From positions 1,290,925 to 1,354,924 of the forward strand of contig NC_079890.1 of NCBI RefSeq assembly GCF_024868665.1: DNA of 64,000 nt. The letters are read 5' to 3'. This document shows positions 37,201-47,610 of this stretch, piece by piece (the stretch's first letter is position 1; each line of letters begins with the position of its first letter). The notes under the pieces were generated by a model. It searched no databases, had not been told where the DNA came from, and saw only the letters and a list, made by a program, of their open reading frames with translations. The DNA comes from Triplophysa rosa (taxonomy: Eukaryota > Chordata > Actinopteri > Cypriniformes > Nemacheilidae). The position numbers and the translations under genes were made by a program.

Positions 37201-40200
37201 CCAAAAACCAAACATGAAAGACAAACGATGAAGAAAAACCCAGAGCGATGGTTTGAATGGGCCACACAAAGCTCTCCGGTCAGGAAGAGTGTATATGTTC
37301 TGCTGTTTTTCACATTGAAATGAGAGAGGGATGAGGAGGTGTGTGAGAAGTCTGGGCAGCGGTTCAAACCTGCCGCAGATCTGCTCTTGGCTCGGCCGCA
37401 CACCTTTGTTCGCTCTTAGAGGTCCGCTTCTCTTTCTGCTCTCTCTCCAGGGAGTCAGATAACCGGCTAGGGGTAATGTAAGGTAGCAATGCTGTATTTT
37501 CACATCTCTTCGCACTCAAACCTTTCCGATGGAAAATGCCACCGAGATTGGGCACATTTACCACTTCCCTGTGGATCCGGTTGCCCCGCTGTGTCACCGC
37601 ACAGTGGCTGGTTACTAGAAGAATAGTTAATAAAAAAAACCAAAAAAAACAAAACAAACCTTTCATTATTTACTCTCGTGTTGCTGTTTCAAGAAAAAAA
37701 AATTTTGTCTCGGTTTTTCAGGACCGTTAATCGCGATTAATCGCATCCAGAATAAACGTTTGCATTTACATTATATATGTCTGTGTACTGTGCATATTAA
37801 TTTGGTATTTATAAAATAATACACATACATGCATATATTTAGGAAAAATATAAAGTATACCAATTAATAAACATTTTTATTTAACTTCATATATAATTTA
37901 AATGATTGGTAAATATAAATAAACACATCTTAATGTTTCCTAAATATGTATGCATGTATGTGTATGTGTTTATAAATACAAAATGAATATGCACAGTACA
38001 CAGACATATACTACGTGAAAACAAACTTTTATTCTGAATGCGATTAATCACGATTAATCGTTTGACAGCCCTAGTATAAATATTTAAAAAATCCTAAAAC
38101 AAGATACATTTACTTGAAAATTAGATTTGCGAGCTGCAATTGTATATTTTTAGGTAAAAGTACTTAAGAGAATTCGTTACCATTTTCCTGCCGAGTTTAG
38201 CCCCAACTCTGATATAAAACACCTGAACAAGCTAATCAGCGTCTTTAGGAATAAATACTTTAACGCGATATGCCAAACAATCTGCCCAGCCCCACATTAA
38301 GTTGAGTCGCTGATTAGCTTCTTCAGGCGTTTTATCAGAGTTGGGGCTAAACTCGGCAGGAAAATGGATCTCGCGGGCCAGAGTTGAGAACCACTGATTT
38401 ATGATGTGGCTAATTTGAATGAATTTGTTCATTGTGAATCGTACAAAAACAGACGATTATTAAAAAAGCAATACTGAAGCCCCTCCCCTAACCCCGCCCT
38501 TAAACCTAATGTTACTGGCGCAAAAGTAAACTGTAGAAAAACCTACACATAAGATCAATCGAATTCATACTACTTAGCCACAGTAAGACTGTGTCTGAAA
38601 AGTTACCGTTCATTTTTACTATATAATTACCTTGCACTGAGATATACAGTATGTGGTATATGTGCTTTTAACAGTATGAGGAAAGATTGAAGCTTGTTGA
38701 ATCGTATGACGAGGCTGTGTTTAAATAATTCTAAAATACAAACAGTGCGCGTTGCATGTATCCACAGTGGAGAAACAATCCCAGAATGCACTGTGATATG
38801 CAAAGTAACAAAAATCCAACCATGATGACGGACCAAGCCAGAGAAATTATGATTACAAACAAACTCAAAATTGATTGAACATCTAAAGGGATAAAATACA
38901 GTTCAGCTTATTAAAAATGTACCAAAAAGGAGTGTATTGCAGTGCTATATGCTAACACCAAACTATTGATAACTACAAATGCAATGTGTTGCATATGGTT
39001 CCAAACAAGGCAGCTTACCAGTTTCTGAAATTAAAAAACGAATATTTAACACTACAGCCGCACTTGCAAACTCTGACAGTACTGTATGAAACTGACACGC
39101 ACATACGTGACATTTCATATGTCATCTGCGGATGGATACGGCCGGGCCTGTTAATCTACTAAAGCCAGCCTCTCTGAGACGTGACCTTCTCGTGTTTCTC
39201 CACGCCGCAGTGTGTCAACGTGATTACAGACTTCACGACTCCCTAACACAATGCTCATCTCTGCCCGGGATCAGCCAACGGCCCTTTCCAACTGATCCGA
39301 CAGTACCGCTTATCAAAGGTTAAATTGACACGGCTAGGGAGCGCTCGCAGATGGACGGATTTTAATTCTGTAAATGCGAAATCGCACCATATCCAAACGT
39401 CACCCATTAACTTCAACTAGTTGCAGTAAATCATTTTGGACCAATCCGATTTCACTGTGGGCGGGACTAAGCAGTGTGATGCAACATGGCTATTTAAATG
39501 TATTTAAAAAAACATAATTACCATGGAAGAAATCCCTTTGTTTGTTCTTTTATTGTGTTAGGGATAGATACGATGTAACCATTAGCCACCTTTGACTGTT
39601 AGTTAGTAGAAATGTCAGATTGGTGTCATAATTGGTGTTGACGTTGCTTTTGAATCTAGCTAACGCAATAAAGGTAAATGAACTGTAAATGTCACGTTTT
39701 TCCAAATAAACACGGAAGTTTGCCATTATCGGGTGGTTGACGTATGCTCATTGGCATCGGCATCATGAACGGGAAACTTGAAATCTGCTCGAGTCCCAGG
39801 CCGTGTTCCAGGCCTCTAAAGAGCGAGATATTCAATCTGGCTGCTGATCCGCTGCTCATCTGCAGCCCCGGCGGTCGCACCTCAGCGATTAGGATCAGAG
39901 CGTCTTCCTTCTCCTTTGTGTGCCGAGGGCTTTCGTCTTTTAACGCTTTATTTGAATCTAATCAGGGGGAAAGAAGGGAAGCATGTTTTGTCTATTGAGT
40001 CTCCTGGAGTGGATGGAATGCTGGGGGAAGAGGAAGAATTAGAGAGGGGGATGACATACCACCCAGGGCTCAAAGAAATCAACCACTTCGTACTCATTAA
40101 CTTATCTCTAGCGTTGAGACGTCGACGACGACTACATTTGCGGATCGTACAGTTTCTGAACATACTGTATTTATGTATAAGTAGTTATTTAAAATGCGTT

Positions 40201-43200
40201 TTGCTTTTCAATAGGAATATGTAAATATTTAAATATATAAACAATATTTAAACAATTTATTATGATTTTAAGATATTTGATCGCATGAAACACTTTTAGA
40301 TGCCAGGATGCTCACTAAAGTCTTAAAATGGAGTGGAGCAACACGAAGCAGCTTCACAATATGGAAACATAATAACGTATTTTATTCGGACGATTAAAAT
40401 TCCTCTGTTGCCTTTTTAGTTTTATTCAGAAATGCAAATCAGTAAATTCCAATGCCAACTTATACGTACATTAAACGTGATTTAAAGTTTTTTAAGAGAT
40501 TTTTGTTCAACACAATGTTTCACGACATCTGACCATTGTACCTAAGAGACCCATTAGTTTATTGGAAAGCAAACCGTATCATCAGAATACTCAAAACAAA
40601 ATTCAAAATACTCACCGACTGGCATGGTTTTCCCATGAATTTTGTCTGTCCAGCCAGCGTAATATCTCAGAGTTTTAATGCTGCCTTCCAGATCCACGAA
40701 AAAAGCATGCAGGAAGGGTTTGCCAGTGTCCATCGACTCCAGAGTCTGGAAACCAAGAGGTACAGTAATCGCTTTAATTGCAGCAAACCAATTCTCGGAA
40801 CATAAAAGCATAAAGTTATCATGTTTTATTAGAAATCTGTTTCAAATAGACGTTTTTATTGGGCTTTTCGAAAAACACGCTCATTTGAAGAGCTACAAAT
40901 TTGATACAAAACAACTGTTTTTATGTGCGTCGCAAGATGCCAAGAATTTCATGCGCATTGGGAGTTCGCAGATCCAAAAATTAAACGATAACAAAAATCA
41001 TACATTCTGCTGCCTCGTAATAATGAAAACAATGAGGGAAGGTGGGTGAGACTATGACTCTGAGCTATAATATGGGACGGTAGCCATCGGTGCTGTCATG
41101 AATTGACTAGCGTGTATGTTTCTAAATAAAATATATCATGTTATTCAAAATAAGATTACATGAGTTGAATATCTGCCAACTGACACTACTGACAGATTCC
41201 ATGTTCATCACAGTGAAACCCATCGTGACTAACTCAAAACCCTTCAAAGAGTTTCTCGAAACAAACTCGCGTGGGAAACGTACAACACTACACAAGTCTA
41301 ACCGTGACAAGTACATGTGTATTACATTCGATCAGTCCCATTGGCTCAGTGCTCGGTTGTACAACGTTCTGTAAATGCCTTAATAATGACGAGAGAGATC
41401 GCTTTTACGGCTCGATCTCCAAATCTGTTCTTTATTTCCCTACTCAGAGTTTGGAGTTATTGAAATAGCTATAGCCCGATGATGAATTGTAAAGACATGT
41501 TTGCAATTAGCAATCACATGCAATCTAGAAACATTACTTCACTCGCATCTGTACAATCTCAATCTCACAAATCCGGCACAGATATGATCTGGCAGTAGAA
41601 CAGGGTGAAAACTAAACGCATGCAAAGCTTCAATTACAATCGTGGCATTGTACAACTAAATGCAAACCCATGAAGAATAATATGTCACTTCTAAAAAAAT
41701 GGTTTTTAAATCATGTTTTAATTGACGAGAAGACTTTAACACCTGCCGCAGTGTTTGACGGATGCGCTCAGACAAGCGTGACGGTGTTCATCTACAGTTC
41801 AAGAGCGTGACCAGCACTATATACGCTACACTCTAAACCAGTTGGACAGAATGTTGTTTTGGTTTGCGCCTGTATAGATAATTGAAGAATAGGAACGATT
41901 TCTCCTTCCACTATAGCCATCTCCACATAATACTAAGCTAAATGGGACAATTATTAAATGTTTTGTTTATATATTGTAATCTGTAATACAATAACAAATG
42001 TAACGTATAATTGTTTTTTATAATTGTGGTTAATAAATGATAAACGTCTAAAAAAAGTTAATTAGTTAGTTAATAATTAGTTGTTTGCAGCCGATAAATA
42101 TTCAGTTCCAGGTTTTGGTATTTTTGTAATACATAAAGTCAAAACCTAGAATTGTGTAGCCTATCCGTATGTTTTTATCTTAAAAATAGCAAAACCAACA
42201 GAACAAAATGGATATTTAACATTGAATGATCCCAGATAGCACGGGTACATCTGTAAGATGTCTGCTAAAGATCTGGAGATCTTGAAAACATCTGCTGTGT
42301 AAAAACATCTTCTAAACGTCTTAGAAAAAGCTGTTGTACATCCATTCTAAATCCTACACATCGTACAGACATCTTCTAGAGGTCTGTATGACATCTGACA
42401 GCAGACGTCTCAGAGATGTAGGGCACATGAGCAAACAGCATCTGACAGATGCCTTGCAGATGAAAATGCAGACATCAAATAGATGTCTCTCAGATGTACG
42501 TGTGCTAACAGGGATGTATTCAATGTTAACTTGATTAAAACAAAATGAAATAAAAAACGGAAACCAGAAGTGTTTCGGGACCAGTGTTTTGTGTAATCTT
42601 GCAAAGTGGTCTGATAAATATTTATATTTATATATCGCTATATAAAACATTGTTATCATAAAAAGCAACAGTCTTCAAGCACTTGGCAAAAATAAGTAGC
42701 GTCGCCCTGAAACATAAAAATGAGCAGCAATGTGATGTTGAAAACAAGAGACACTCATCCGTTTGTTACGCTGCCTTCACGTTGGAAATTCGGTAATTCC
42801 CACTTCAACCCGGACATAATTTATGGAACAGTGCTCGTTTAATGTTTGCAGATACTTGTAATGTTTTATGCTACTAAATCATCACTAACATTTACACATT
42901 TTAATGTTACTAAATACTTTTAAAGTTACAAAATCCAGACGTTACTTCGGGGTTGAAGTGGGAATGATCTAATTTCCGAGAGAACGAGAAGGAAGCATTA
43001 GTAACATTAAAAGTATTTAGTAACATTACAACATTAATGTTAACGATTTAGCAGCATTAAAACATTACAACCATCTGCAAACATTAAAAGAGCGCCATTC
43101 CCTAAATAATTTTCGGGGTGAAGGGGGAATTATCGAATTTAAATGGAAGAGTGTCTCTATTTTCAATATCACATTGCTGCTCATCTTTATGTTTCATGGC

Positions 43201-46200
43201 AGCATAAGTCAAGCGAAAACTCCCACTAAACAGCAAAGGGAGTGGTATTGTTCGATTTTACGCACTGCTGCGCAGACCGAACGGCGTATGACGTCAAAGT
43301 ATCGCGAGAGAACGGTGTGCGCACTGTAAAGCGCGCGTGAAGCAAAATATGTCTAAACTTTTCTCGACAATCCGTTAAAATCGACGCGGCTAATTCGTAA
43401 GTAAATGTGAAAAGAGACTCACAGCGAGCAGACATCGCTCTCTCTCCAGCAGATCCGCTAGTCTGTGCAGCAACGCACCTCGACGCGACGCGTCCATCCG
43501 CCGCCACGCCGAGCCTCTCCGCCCCGCTGCTGCGGCACCTTCCACCGCCTTGTCAACATCAGCCTGAACCAATCAAAACATTCACATCCAGGTAAATGGA
43601 ACTCATTTTTTTATTGAAAATATGCATCGTCAGCAACAGTACTCGTTATTTCTGAGCAAACTTAACCATGGTTTTATTATAATAAAAGTGTAGGCTAGTA
43701 ATTATGGTTTATTATAGTAAAAGTGTAGTAAACATAGTTTTCCTAAAGTAAAAGTGTTCGATGGTTTTATTATAGAAAACGTGCACTAAACATGGTTTTA
43801 TTATAATAAAAGTGTAGTAATCATAGTTTATTATAGTAAAGTGTAGTAAACATGTTTTTATTATAGTAAATTTGTAGTAAACATGGTTTTATTATAATAA
43901 AAGTGTAGTAATCTGGTTTATTATAGTAAATTTGTAGTAAACATGGTTTTATTATAATAAAAGTGTAGTAATCTGGTTTATTATAGTAAATTTGTAGTAA
44001 ACACGGTTTTATTATAATAAAAGTGTAGTAATCTGGTTTATTATAGTAAATTTGTAGTAAACACGGTTTTATTATAATAAAAGTGTAGTAATCTGGTTTA
44101 TTATAGTAAATTTGTAGTAAACACGGTTTTATTATAATAAAAGTGTAGTAATCTGGTTTATTATAGTAAATTTGTAGTAAACACGGTTTTATTATAATAA
44201 AAGTGTAGTAATCTGGTTTATTATAGTAAATTTGTAGTAAACACGGTTTTATTATAATAAAAGTGTAGTAATCTGGTTTATTATAGTAAATTTGTAGTAA
44301 ACACGGTTTTATTATAATAAAAGTGTAGTAATCTGGTTTATTATAGTAAATTTGTAGTAAACACGGTTTTATTATAATAAAAGTGTAGTAATCTGGTTTA
44401 TTATAGTAAATTTGTAGTAAACACGGTTTTATTATAATAAAAGTGTAGTAATCTGGTTTATTATAGTAAATTTGTAGTAAACACGGTTTTATTATAATAA
44501 AAGTGTAGTAATCTGGTTTATTATAGTAAATTTGTAGTAAACACGGTTTTATTATAATAAAAGTGTAGTAATCTGGTTTATTATAGTAAATTTGTAGTAA
44601 ACACGGTTTTATTATAATAAAAGTGTAGTAATCTGGTTTATTATAGTAAATTTGTAGTAAACACGGTTTTATTATAATAAAAGTGTAGTAATCTGGTTTA
44701 TTATAGTAAATTTGTAGTAAACACGGTTTTATTATAATAAAAGTGTAGTAATCTGGTTTATTATAGTAAATTTGTAGTAAACACGGTTTTATTATAATAA
44801 AAGTGTAGTAATCTGGTTTATTATAGTAAATTTGTAGTAAACACGGTTTTATTATAATAAAAGTGTAGTAATCTGGTTTATTATAGTAAATTTGTAGTAA
44901 ACACGGTTTTATTATAATAAAAGTGTAGTAATCTGGTTTATTATAGTAAATTTGTAGTAAACACGGTTTTATTATAATAAAAGTGTAGTAATCTGGTTTA
45001 TTATAGTAAATTTGTAGTAAACACGGTTTTATTATAATAAAAGTGTAGTAATCTGGTTTATTATAGTAAATTTGTTGTAAACATGGTTTTAATATAATAA
45101 AAGTGTAGTAATCTGGTTTATTATAGTAAATTTGTAGTAAACACGGTTTTATTATAATAAAAGTGTAGTAATCATAGTTTATTATAGTAAAAGAGTAGTA
45201 AACATCGTTTTCCTGTAGTAAAAGTATACTATGGTTTTATTATAGTAAACATGTTTTTACTAAAGGTTTTTTGATAGATTGGTTGCCATTTGTATTACTT
45301 ACAATACATTCATTTGTATTTTTTATCCTGGTATCATGGTAAACTATGGTTACTGTAGTGAGACCATGGTAAATGTGTGGTTCATTTTGTTTTACTACAA
45401 TACCATAGTTAAACTACTGTAGATACAGTACTGCAGTAAAACCATGTTTCATTTTCTTTTTTTACAATTAGACTGAAGGATGAAAATCATTCAAATATAT
45501 ACAGTAGTGATTACAATTGTAAAGTGCATAAATAATTTTGACGAATATGTACATTGGAATGTCACTTGCTTAACTATTTTAATGAATTGATTTTTCGATC
45601 AGCTGATAAATAATTCCGAAAAAGACCTGATCTGTACCATAACAAATGTTTATCATTCTTATTTGAAAAAGCTCAGCATGTTCGTAATGAAGTCGAAATG
45701 AGAAATATAATGAAAGAATCGTTCTTACTTGATCAGCCTCCTCAATGTCACAGATTTTGACACCTGTTGCCGGGTTGAACGTGGGAAATGTCTTTCCTTT
45801 GACTGAGGTGTGCCATTCATTATTGATCAAAATCTGCAACACGTTTACAGGTTTCCATGACAGTGTTTTATGAACAGAGGACTATGGTAAATGTGCTTCA
45901 TGTTTTCATTGAAACACACAGGTTTAATATTCACAATGAACTATTTCTCGCTGTATGCAGATCTTGTGTCTTTGGAGATTTTCTTGCTACTACATTACAT
46001 GTCATTCAGATCAGTGCATTGGCTTTTAGTCACCTAAAGAACTAAAGCACAAAATGTTCTGTTTGGTATATCCACTTTTTAGTTCTTACTGACACCTTTG
46101 TTTTCAACAGCCAGAATTTCAATTCCACTCCGAGATTTTTACAACTAGAAAGTGAAGAAAACTCTTACCTTCGTGTGTTTGATGTCAGGGTTTTTCACAG

Positions 46201-46270
46201 GTTGAGGCAGAGCTGCAGGGGTTTCCTCGTTTCGAGAGAGCCCGTTCTCTATAGTTCCATTCTGCGCCAT
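28158..46270 (-). CDS. aldh1a3: Aldehyde dehydrogenase 1 family member A3 (retinaldehyde dehydrogenase 3), complete, 13 coding exons
   Basis: This cytosolic NAD-dependent enzyme oxidises retinaldehyde to retinoic acid; in vertebrates it is known from ventral retina, nose and other placodal tissues. Thirteen minus-strand exons with GT-AG borders join in phase to 515 codons (human ALDH1A3 has 512). Key residues are visible: the NAD motif FTGSTEVG at 256-263, oxyanion Asn182 in WNFP, Lys205 in KPAEQTP, general base Glu281 in LELGGK, nucleophile Cys315 in FNQGQAC, and Glu412/Phe414 in KEEIFGPV. Motifs such as [12 protein letters not shown] and NIVPGFGPT favour ALDH1A3 over ALDH1A1 or 1A2. The start was chosen as the first ATG of exon 1, about 85 bp below a TATA-like box. 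Neighbours asb7 (upstream) and lrrk1 (downstream) match human synteny. The last residues (KLTEQLRLI) differ from the mammalian C-terminus. Coding sequence intact. Confidence 0.96.
28430..28670. repeat. Degenerate ACTACAGTATACT-type low-complexity repeat
   Basis: Repeated GTAGTTTACT, GTATACTACAGTATA and AATTTACTA motifs. In aldh1a3 intron 12. Similar stretches occur at 45240-45460, 49830-50030 and 53290-53430. Confidence 0.6.
28685..28759 (-). CDS. aldh1a3: aldh1a3 coding exon 12 (residues 465-489)
   Basis: 75 bp, acceptor ttcag, donor gtgagtg. It encodes [20 protein letters not shown] and NGRE, the conserved late ALDH motif. Confidence 0.94.
28868..29025 (-). CDS. aldh1a3: aldh1a3 coding exon 11 (residues 413-464 and part of 465)
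   Basis: 158 bp, acceptor gcag, donor gtgcgt. It encodes [36 protein letters not shown] and SGTV. The Trp465 codon is split across the intron. Confidence 0.95.
29208..29372 (-). CDS. aldh1a3: aldh1a3 coding exon 10 (residues 358-412)
   Basis: 165 bp, acceptor tcag, donor gtacag, phase 0. It encodes [35 protein letters not shown] and MRIAKEE. Confidence 0.95.
29934..30152. mobile_element. Small inverted-repeat element fragment (GGGATAGAATT...GTATCCCTTTAA)
   Basis: GAAAGGGATAGAATTATTGC at the left and GGAGTATCCCTTTAAC at the right, with internal CACAGAATGAGATATTTTGA as in the 6530-6829 copy. In aldh1a3 intron 9. Confidence 0.6.
30385..30569 (-). CDS. aldh1a3: aldh1a3 coding exon 9 (residues 296-357), catalytic cysteine
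   Basis: 185 bp, acceptor gcag, donor gtgacc. It encodes [20 protein letters not shown], then [17 protein letters not shown] and ends GPQ. Cys315 is the nucleophile. The residue before it is Ala, where human has Cys, and the run before FFNQGQ (EIQKGA) differs from human CAHQGV. Confidence 0.95.
31179..31288. mobile_element. Palindromic mini-element, 110 bp
   Basis: TTAAAGGAGTAGTTCACTTC and ATGAACTACTCCTTTAA are inverted, and the middle pairs too (TTGACTTTCCATA against TATGGAAAGTCAA). It can fold almost fully into one hairpin. In aldh1a3 intron 8. Confidence 0.75.
31447..31966. mobile_element. TTAA-flanked element (TTAAAGGGGAGGTC ends), 520 bp
   Basis: Left TTAAAGGGGAGGTCTGATGG and right AATAGGACCCCTTTAA are inverted ends, each carrying TTAA. 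The same TTAAAGGGG start as the elements at 7545, 17237 and 47212 suggests one transposon superfamily. Non-coding. In aldh1a3 intron 8. Confidence 0.7.
32242..32344 (-). CDS. aldh1a3: aldh1a3 coding exon 8 (residues 262-295 and part of 296)
   Basis: 103 bp, acceptor ttcag, donor gtgagtg. It encodes [27 protein letters not shown] and IVFADSD. Glu281 in LELGGK is the expected general base. Leaves one base of codon 296. Confidence 0.95.
32451..32564 (-). CDS. aldh1a3: aldh1a3 coding exon 7 (residues 224-261)
   Basis: 114 bp, acceptor gcag, donor gtaaac, phase 0. It encodes [20 protein letters not shown] and ends FTGSTE, the first half of the Rossmann-fold NAD motif. Confidence 0.96.
33658..34131. 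mobile_element. hAT-like non-autonomous element, 474 bp, with perfect target duplication
   Basis: Starts CAGTGTTGGGTGTAACTAG and ends TAACTTACCCAACACTG, flanked by TGATAACC at 33650-33657 and 34132-34139. CAGTGTTGGG-type ends with an 8-bp duplication are typical of a widespread teleost hAT-derived family. Interior is rich in AGTAATTAGTTACT motifs. In aldh1a3 intron 6. Confidence 0.85.
34635..34763 (-). CDS. aldh1a3: aldh1a3 coding exon 6 (residues 181-223)
   Basis: 129 bp, acceptor tag, donor gtgagg, phase 0. It encodes [20 protein letters not shown] and then [19 protein letters not shown]. Asn182 (oxyanion hole) and Lys205 (cofactor binding) are present. Confidence 0.95.
34764..37035. other. 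aldh1a3 intron 5
   Basis: AT-rich intron. Two diverged direct copies of a GTGTTAGTTAGCTGT...CAACTGCAGTTT...ATTAATTGRAATGCACAAT segment occur at about 35492-35582 and 35970-36054, suggesting an old local duplication. No exon is recognised. Confidence 0.4.
37036..37097 (-). CDS. aldh1a3: aldh1a3 coding exon 5 (residues 160-180)
   Basis: 62-bp exon with acceptor caacag and donor gtgagtt. It completes codon 160 and encodes [20 protein letters not shown] plus Pro180. Returns to phase 0. Confidence 0.95.
37733..38074. mobile_element. Palindromic AT-rich small element, copy 3 of 4
   Basis: CGATTAATCGCATCCAGAAT at the left and ATTAATCGTTTGACAGCCCT at the right; most of the two halves pair (GTATTTATAAA against TTTATAAATAC). 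This copy shows the longest right end. In aldh1a3 intron 4. Confidence 0.75.
38180..38396. mobile_element. Hairpin-forming repeat with CAGTGGTTCTCAAC end
   Basis: CCATTTTCCTGCCGAGTTTA and AAACTCGGCAGGAAAATGG are inverted arms over about 70 bp (also CTAATCAGCG / CGCTGATTAG). The right end ACTCTGGCCC...CAGTGG in reverse is a very common fish repeat terminus. In aldh1a3 intron 4. Confidence 0.7.
38397..40615. other. aldh1a3 intron 4, remaining sequence
   Basis: No exon or clear repeat recognised. Open frames at 39744-40224 on both strands overlap and match no known family. Confidence 0.4.
40616..40745 (-). CDS. aldh1a3: aldh1a3 coding exon 4 (residues 117-159 and part of 160)
   Basis: Acceptor ttccag, donor gtgagta, 130 bp, leaving one base for codon 160. 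It encodes [20 protein letters not shown] and the motif [18 protein letters not shown], diagnostic for ALDH1A3. Confidence 0.96.
42230..42514. mobile_element. AGATGTCTN-rich small element, copy 1
   Basis: Ends TCCCAGATAGCACGGGTACA and TACGTGTGCTAACAGGGA are inverted; the interior repeats ACATCT / AGATGT hexamers on both strands. A shorter copy lies at 62198-62315. Common cyprinid repeat type. In aldh1a3 intron 3. Confidence 0.7.
42708..43196. repeat. Long palindrome, about 490 bp
   Basis: TGAAACATAAAAATGAGCAG at 42708 pairs with GCTCATCTTTATGTTTCA ending at 43196. The pairing continues inward through CAATGTGATGTTGAAAA, the GAATTACC / GGAATTATCG area, GTTTGCAGA and AGTAACATT motifs towards a centre near 42970. 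Likely a transposon of the foldback type. It ends about 230 bp before aldh1a3 exon 3. Confidence 0.75.
43423..43563 (-). CDS. aldh1a3: aldh1a3 coding exon 3 (residues 70-116)
   Basis: Acceptor ttcag, donor gtgagtc, 141 bp, phase 0. It encodes [20 protein letters not shown] and then RRMDASRRG and LADLLERE, aligned with human PDVDKAVEAA and LADLVERD. The exon is markedly GC-rich and Ala/Arg-rich compared with the AT-rich introns around it. Confidence 0.93.
43680..45250. repeat. 60-bp satellite in aldh1a3 intron 2 with 18 identical central units
   Basis: From 43861 to 45180 the unit TTATAGTAAATTTGTAGTAA / ACACGGTTTTATTATAATAA / AAGTGTAGTAATCTGGTTTA recurs about 22 times. Units from 43981 to 45060 (18 units) are base-for-base identical. 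Edge units carry ACATGG, TTGTTG or ATCATAG variants, and looser copies extend to about 43680 and 45250. Each unit contains the 16-bp palindrome TTTTATTATAATAAAA. It looks grown from the dispersed AAACTATGGTTTTATTATAG-type repeat beside it. Confidence 0.95.
45251..45470. repeat. Degenerate ACCATGGTAAAC / ACTACAGTA repeat beside the satellite
   Basis: Motifs ATGGTAAACTATGG, ACCATGGTAAATG and AAACTACTGTAGATACAGTA are dispersed. Probably the ancestral repeat from which the 60-bp array expanded. Confidence 0.5.
45729..45833 (-). CDS. aldh1a3: aldh1a3 coding exon 2 (residues 35-69)
   Basis: Acceptor cag at the upper edge and donor gtaagaac at the lower edge. It encodes [10 protein letters not shown] through DIEEADQ, containing the family motif FPTFNPATG. 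105 bp, phase 0 on both sides. Confidence 0.95.
46169..46270 (-). CDS. aldh1a3: aldh1a3 coding exon 1 (residues 1-34)
   Basis: ATG lies at 46268-46270 on the minus strand and the exon encodes [10 protein letters not shown] through NPDIKHTK. It ends AAG followed by the donor gtaagag, phase 0. The variable N-terminal tail matches in position the mammalian tail before the conserved INNEWH motif. Confidence 0.93.
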
Positions 46271-46352
46271 ATCAGTTGCTGTGAAATCGCAGAGAAACGA
46301 AAGCAATGATTACAGATGGCTGTTGACTGAACATGATTCCACATCCAGCACA

Positions 46353-46360
46353 CTTTATAA
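46353..46360 (-). promoter_or_regulatory. TATA-like box of aldh1a3
   Basis: TTATAAAG on the minus strand, about 83-90 bp above the aldh1a3 ATG, with TTTAAAAG just upstream of it. Position fits a core promoter with a short 5' UTR in exon 1. This is inference from position; no transcript evidence. Confidence 0.4.
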
Positions 46361-47105
46361 CCACTTTTAAAGGTCCTCCCCCTTCGGGCAAGCGTGCTCT
46401 CCACCCACTGAGCAACAGAATACCACCTGCCAGTGAATCAGACTTTAAAACACACCACGTGATTTTTAACAGGTATGAGATGAATCAAAAATCAAACGTG
46501 AAAACAATCCGCCACCCCCAAAAACCGAAGCGAAGGTCTGCGTGTCCATGTCAGGCGTTGGAAATAATGAGCGTGAATTAATTCACCGGCAATATTTACA
46601 TTTCGCCACGGTGGCTTTGATCAGCCGGCGGCGGGACGGATCGGAAACGACTGCGGGCCGAGCATCAGACGGGCCAAGGTGTGATGCGTTCTGATGTTCA
46701 TCGCAAAGTCGGTTTTTGCACCTGGGCCTCGTGAAGCTGAATGGAGTTGAACGCATGCAAGCAAATGCTTTTGTTTCGGAGGGACAAAGACTTTCCTAGC
46801 TTCGGCCTGCTACTCGGACACTGTTGCTATTGTTTCCCCTCCATTGCATCTTGTCACTCTTCTTGTCAAAGTTTAATTAGGACAACGAGCTCTTGCCGTG
46901 CCATTTCTCACTTCAGCAGCTTTCTAAACACTTCCTAATGAGGCCAAGGCTCGCGCACATCCAGAGAGGGCGCACGTGATGAAAATCAAAGAGGTGGCAG
47001 GAGAGACGGACTAACTTTTAGGTGCTCTACAACGTACAACATATTCAAACTATTGGGTTACATATTTAAAGATGTGAAAAGTACGATTTCAAATGTTTTG
47101 TTTTT

Positions 47106-47578
47106 AGGGATGCCCCGATATGTCAATTTTGGCGATATCCATAACCAATCATTCTTTAACACTGGAAGCCGATAACCGATATATTGGCCCATATACAGTA
47201 GTATCTAAATATTAAAGCGGCCCTAACACACGCGGTTTCTGCCAATCTCATATTAATCTTGAGTACCTATAGAGTAGTATTGCATACTTCGTATCTTCGA
47301 AGAGTATTTAGTTTCATCACATTTATAAAAGATAGATACAGCTGTAGGATTATTTCCGAAAGCATACGACGCATGTGAGGGGGAGGGGTAAGCACGTGCG
47401 CACTCACTGCCAACAAAACACAGACATCAGTTTCACTCACCGCATGCGGTTCATGTCCGGCATCTTTTAGCGCTGGGACGGCTCCATCTATCAGTTTCAA
47501 ACAATCTCCAAATCCAGCGTTATATCCACCATTTATATAACATCCATCACCCAAATGCAGTGAACAAGCAAACACCTG

Positions 47579-47610
<32 letters not shown>

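Noticed and set aside
43680..45250. CRISPR-like regular array
   Set aside because: Units are directly adjacent with no unique spacers, in an animal intron. It is a satellite.
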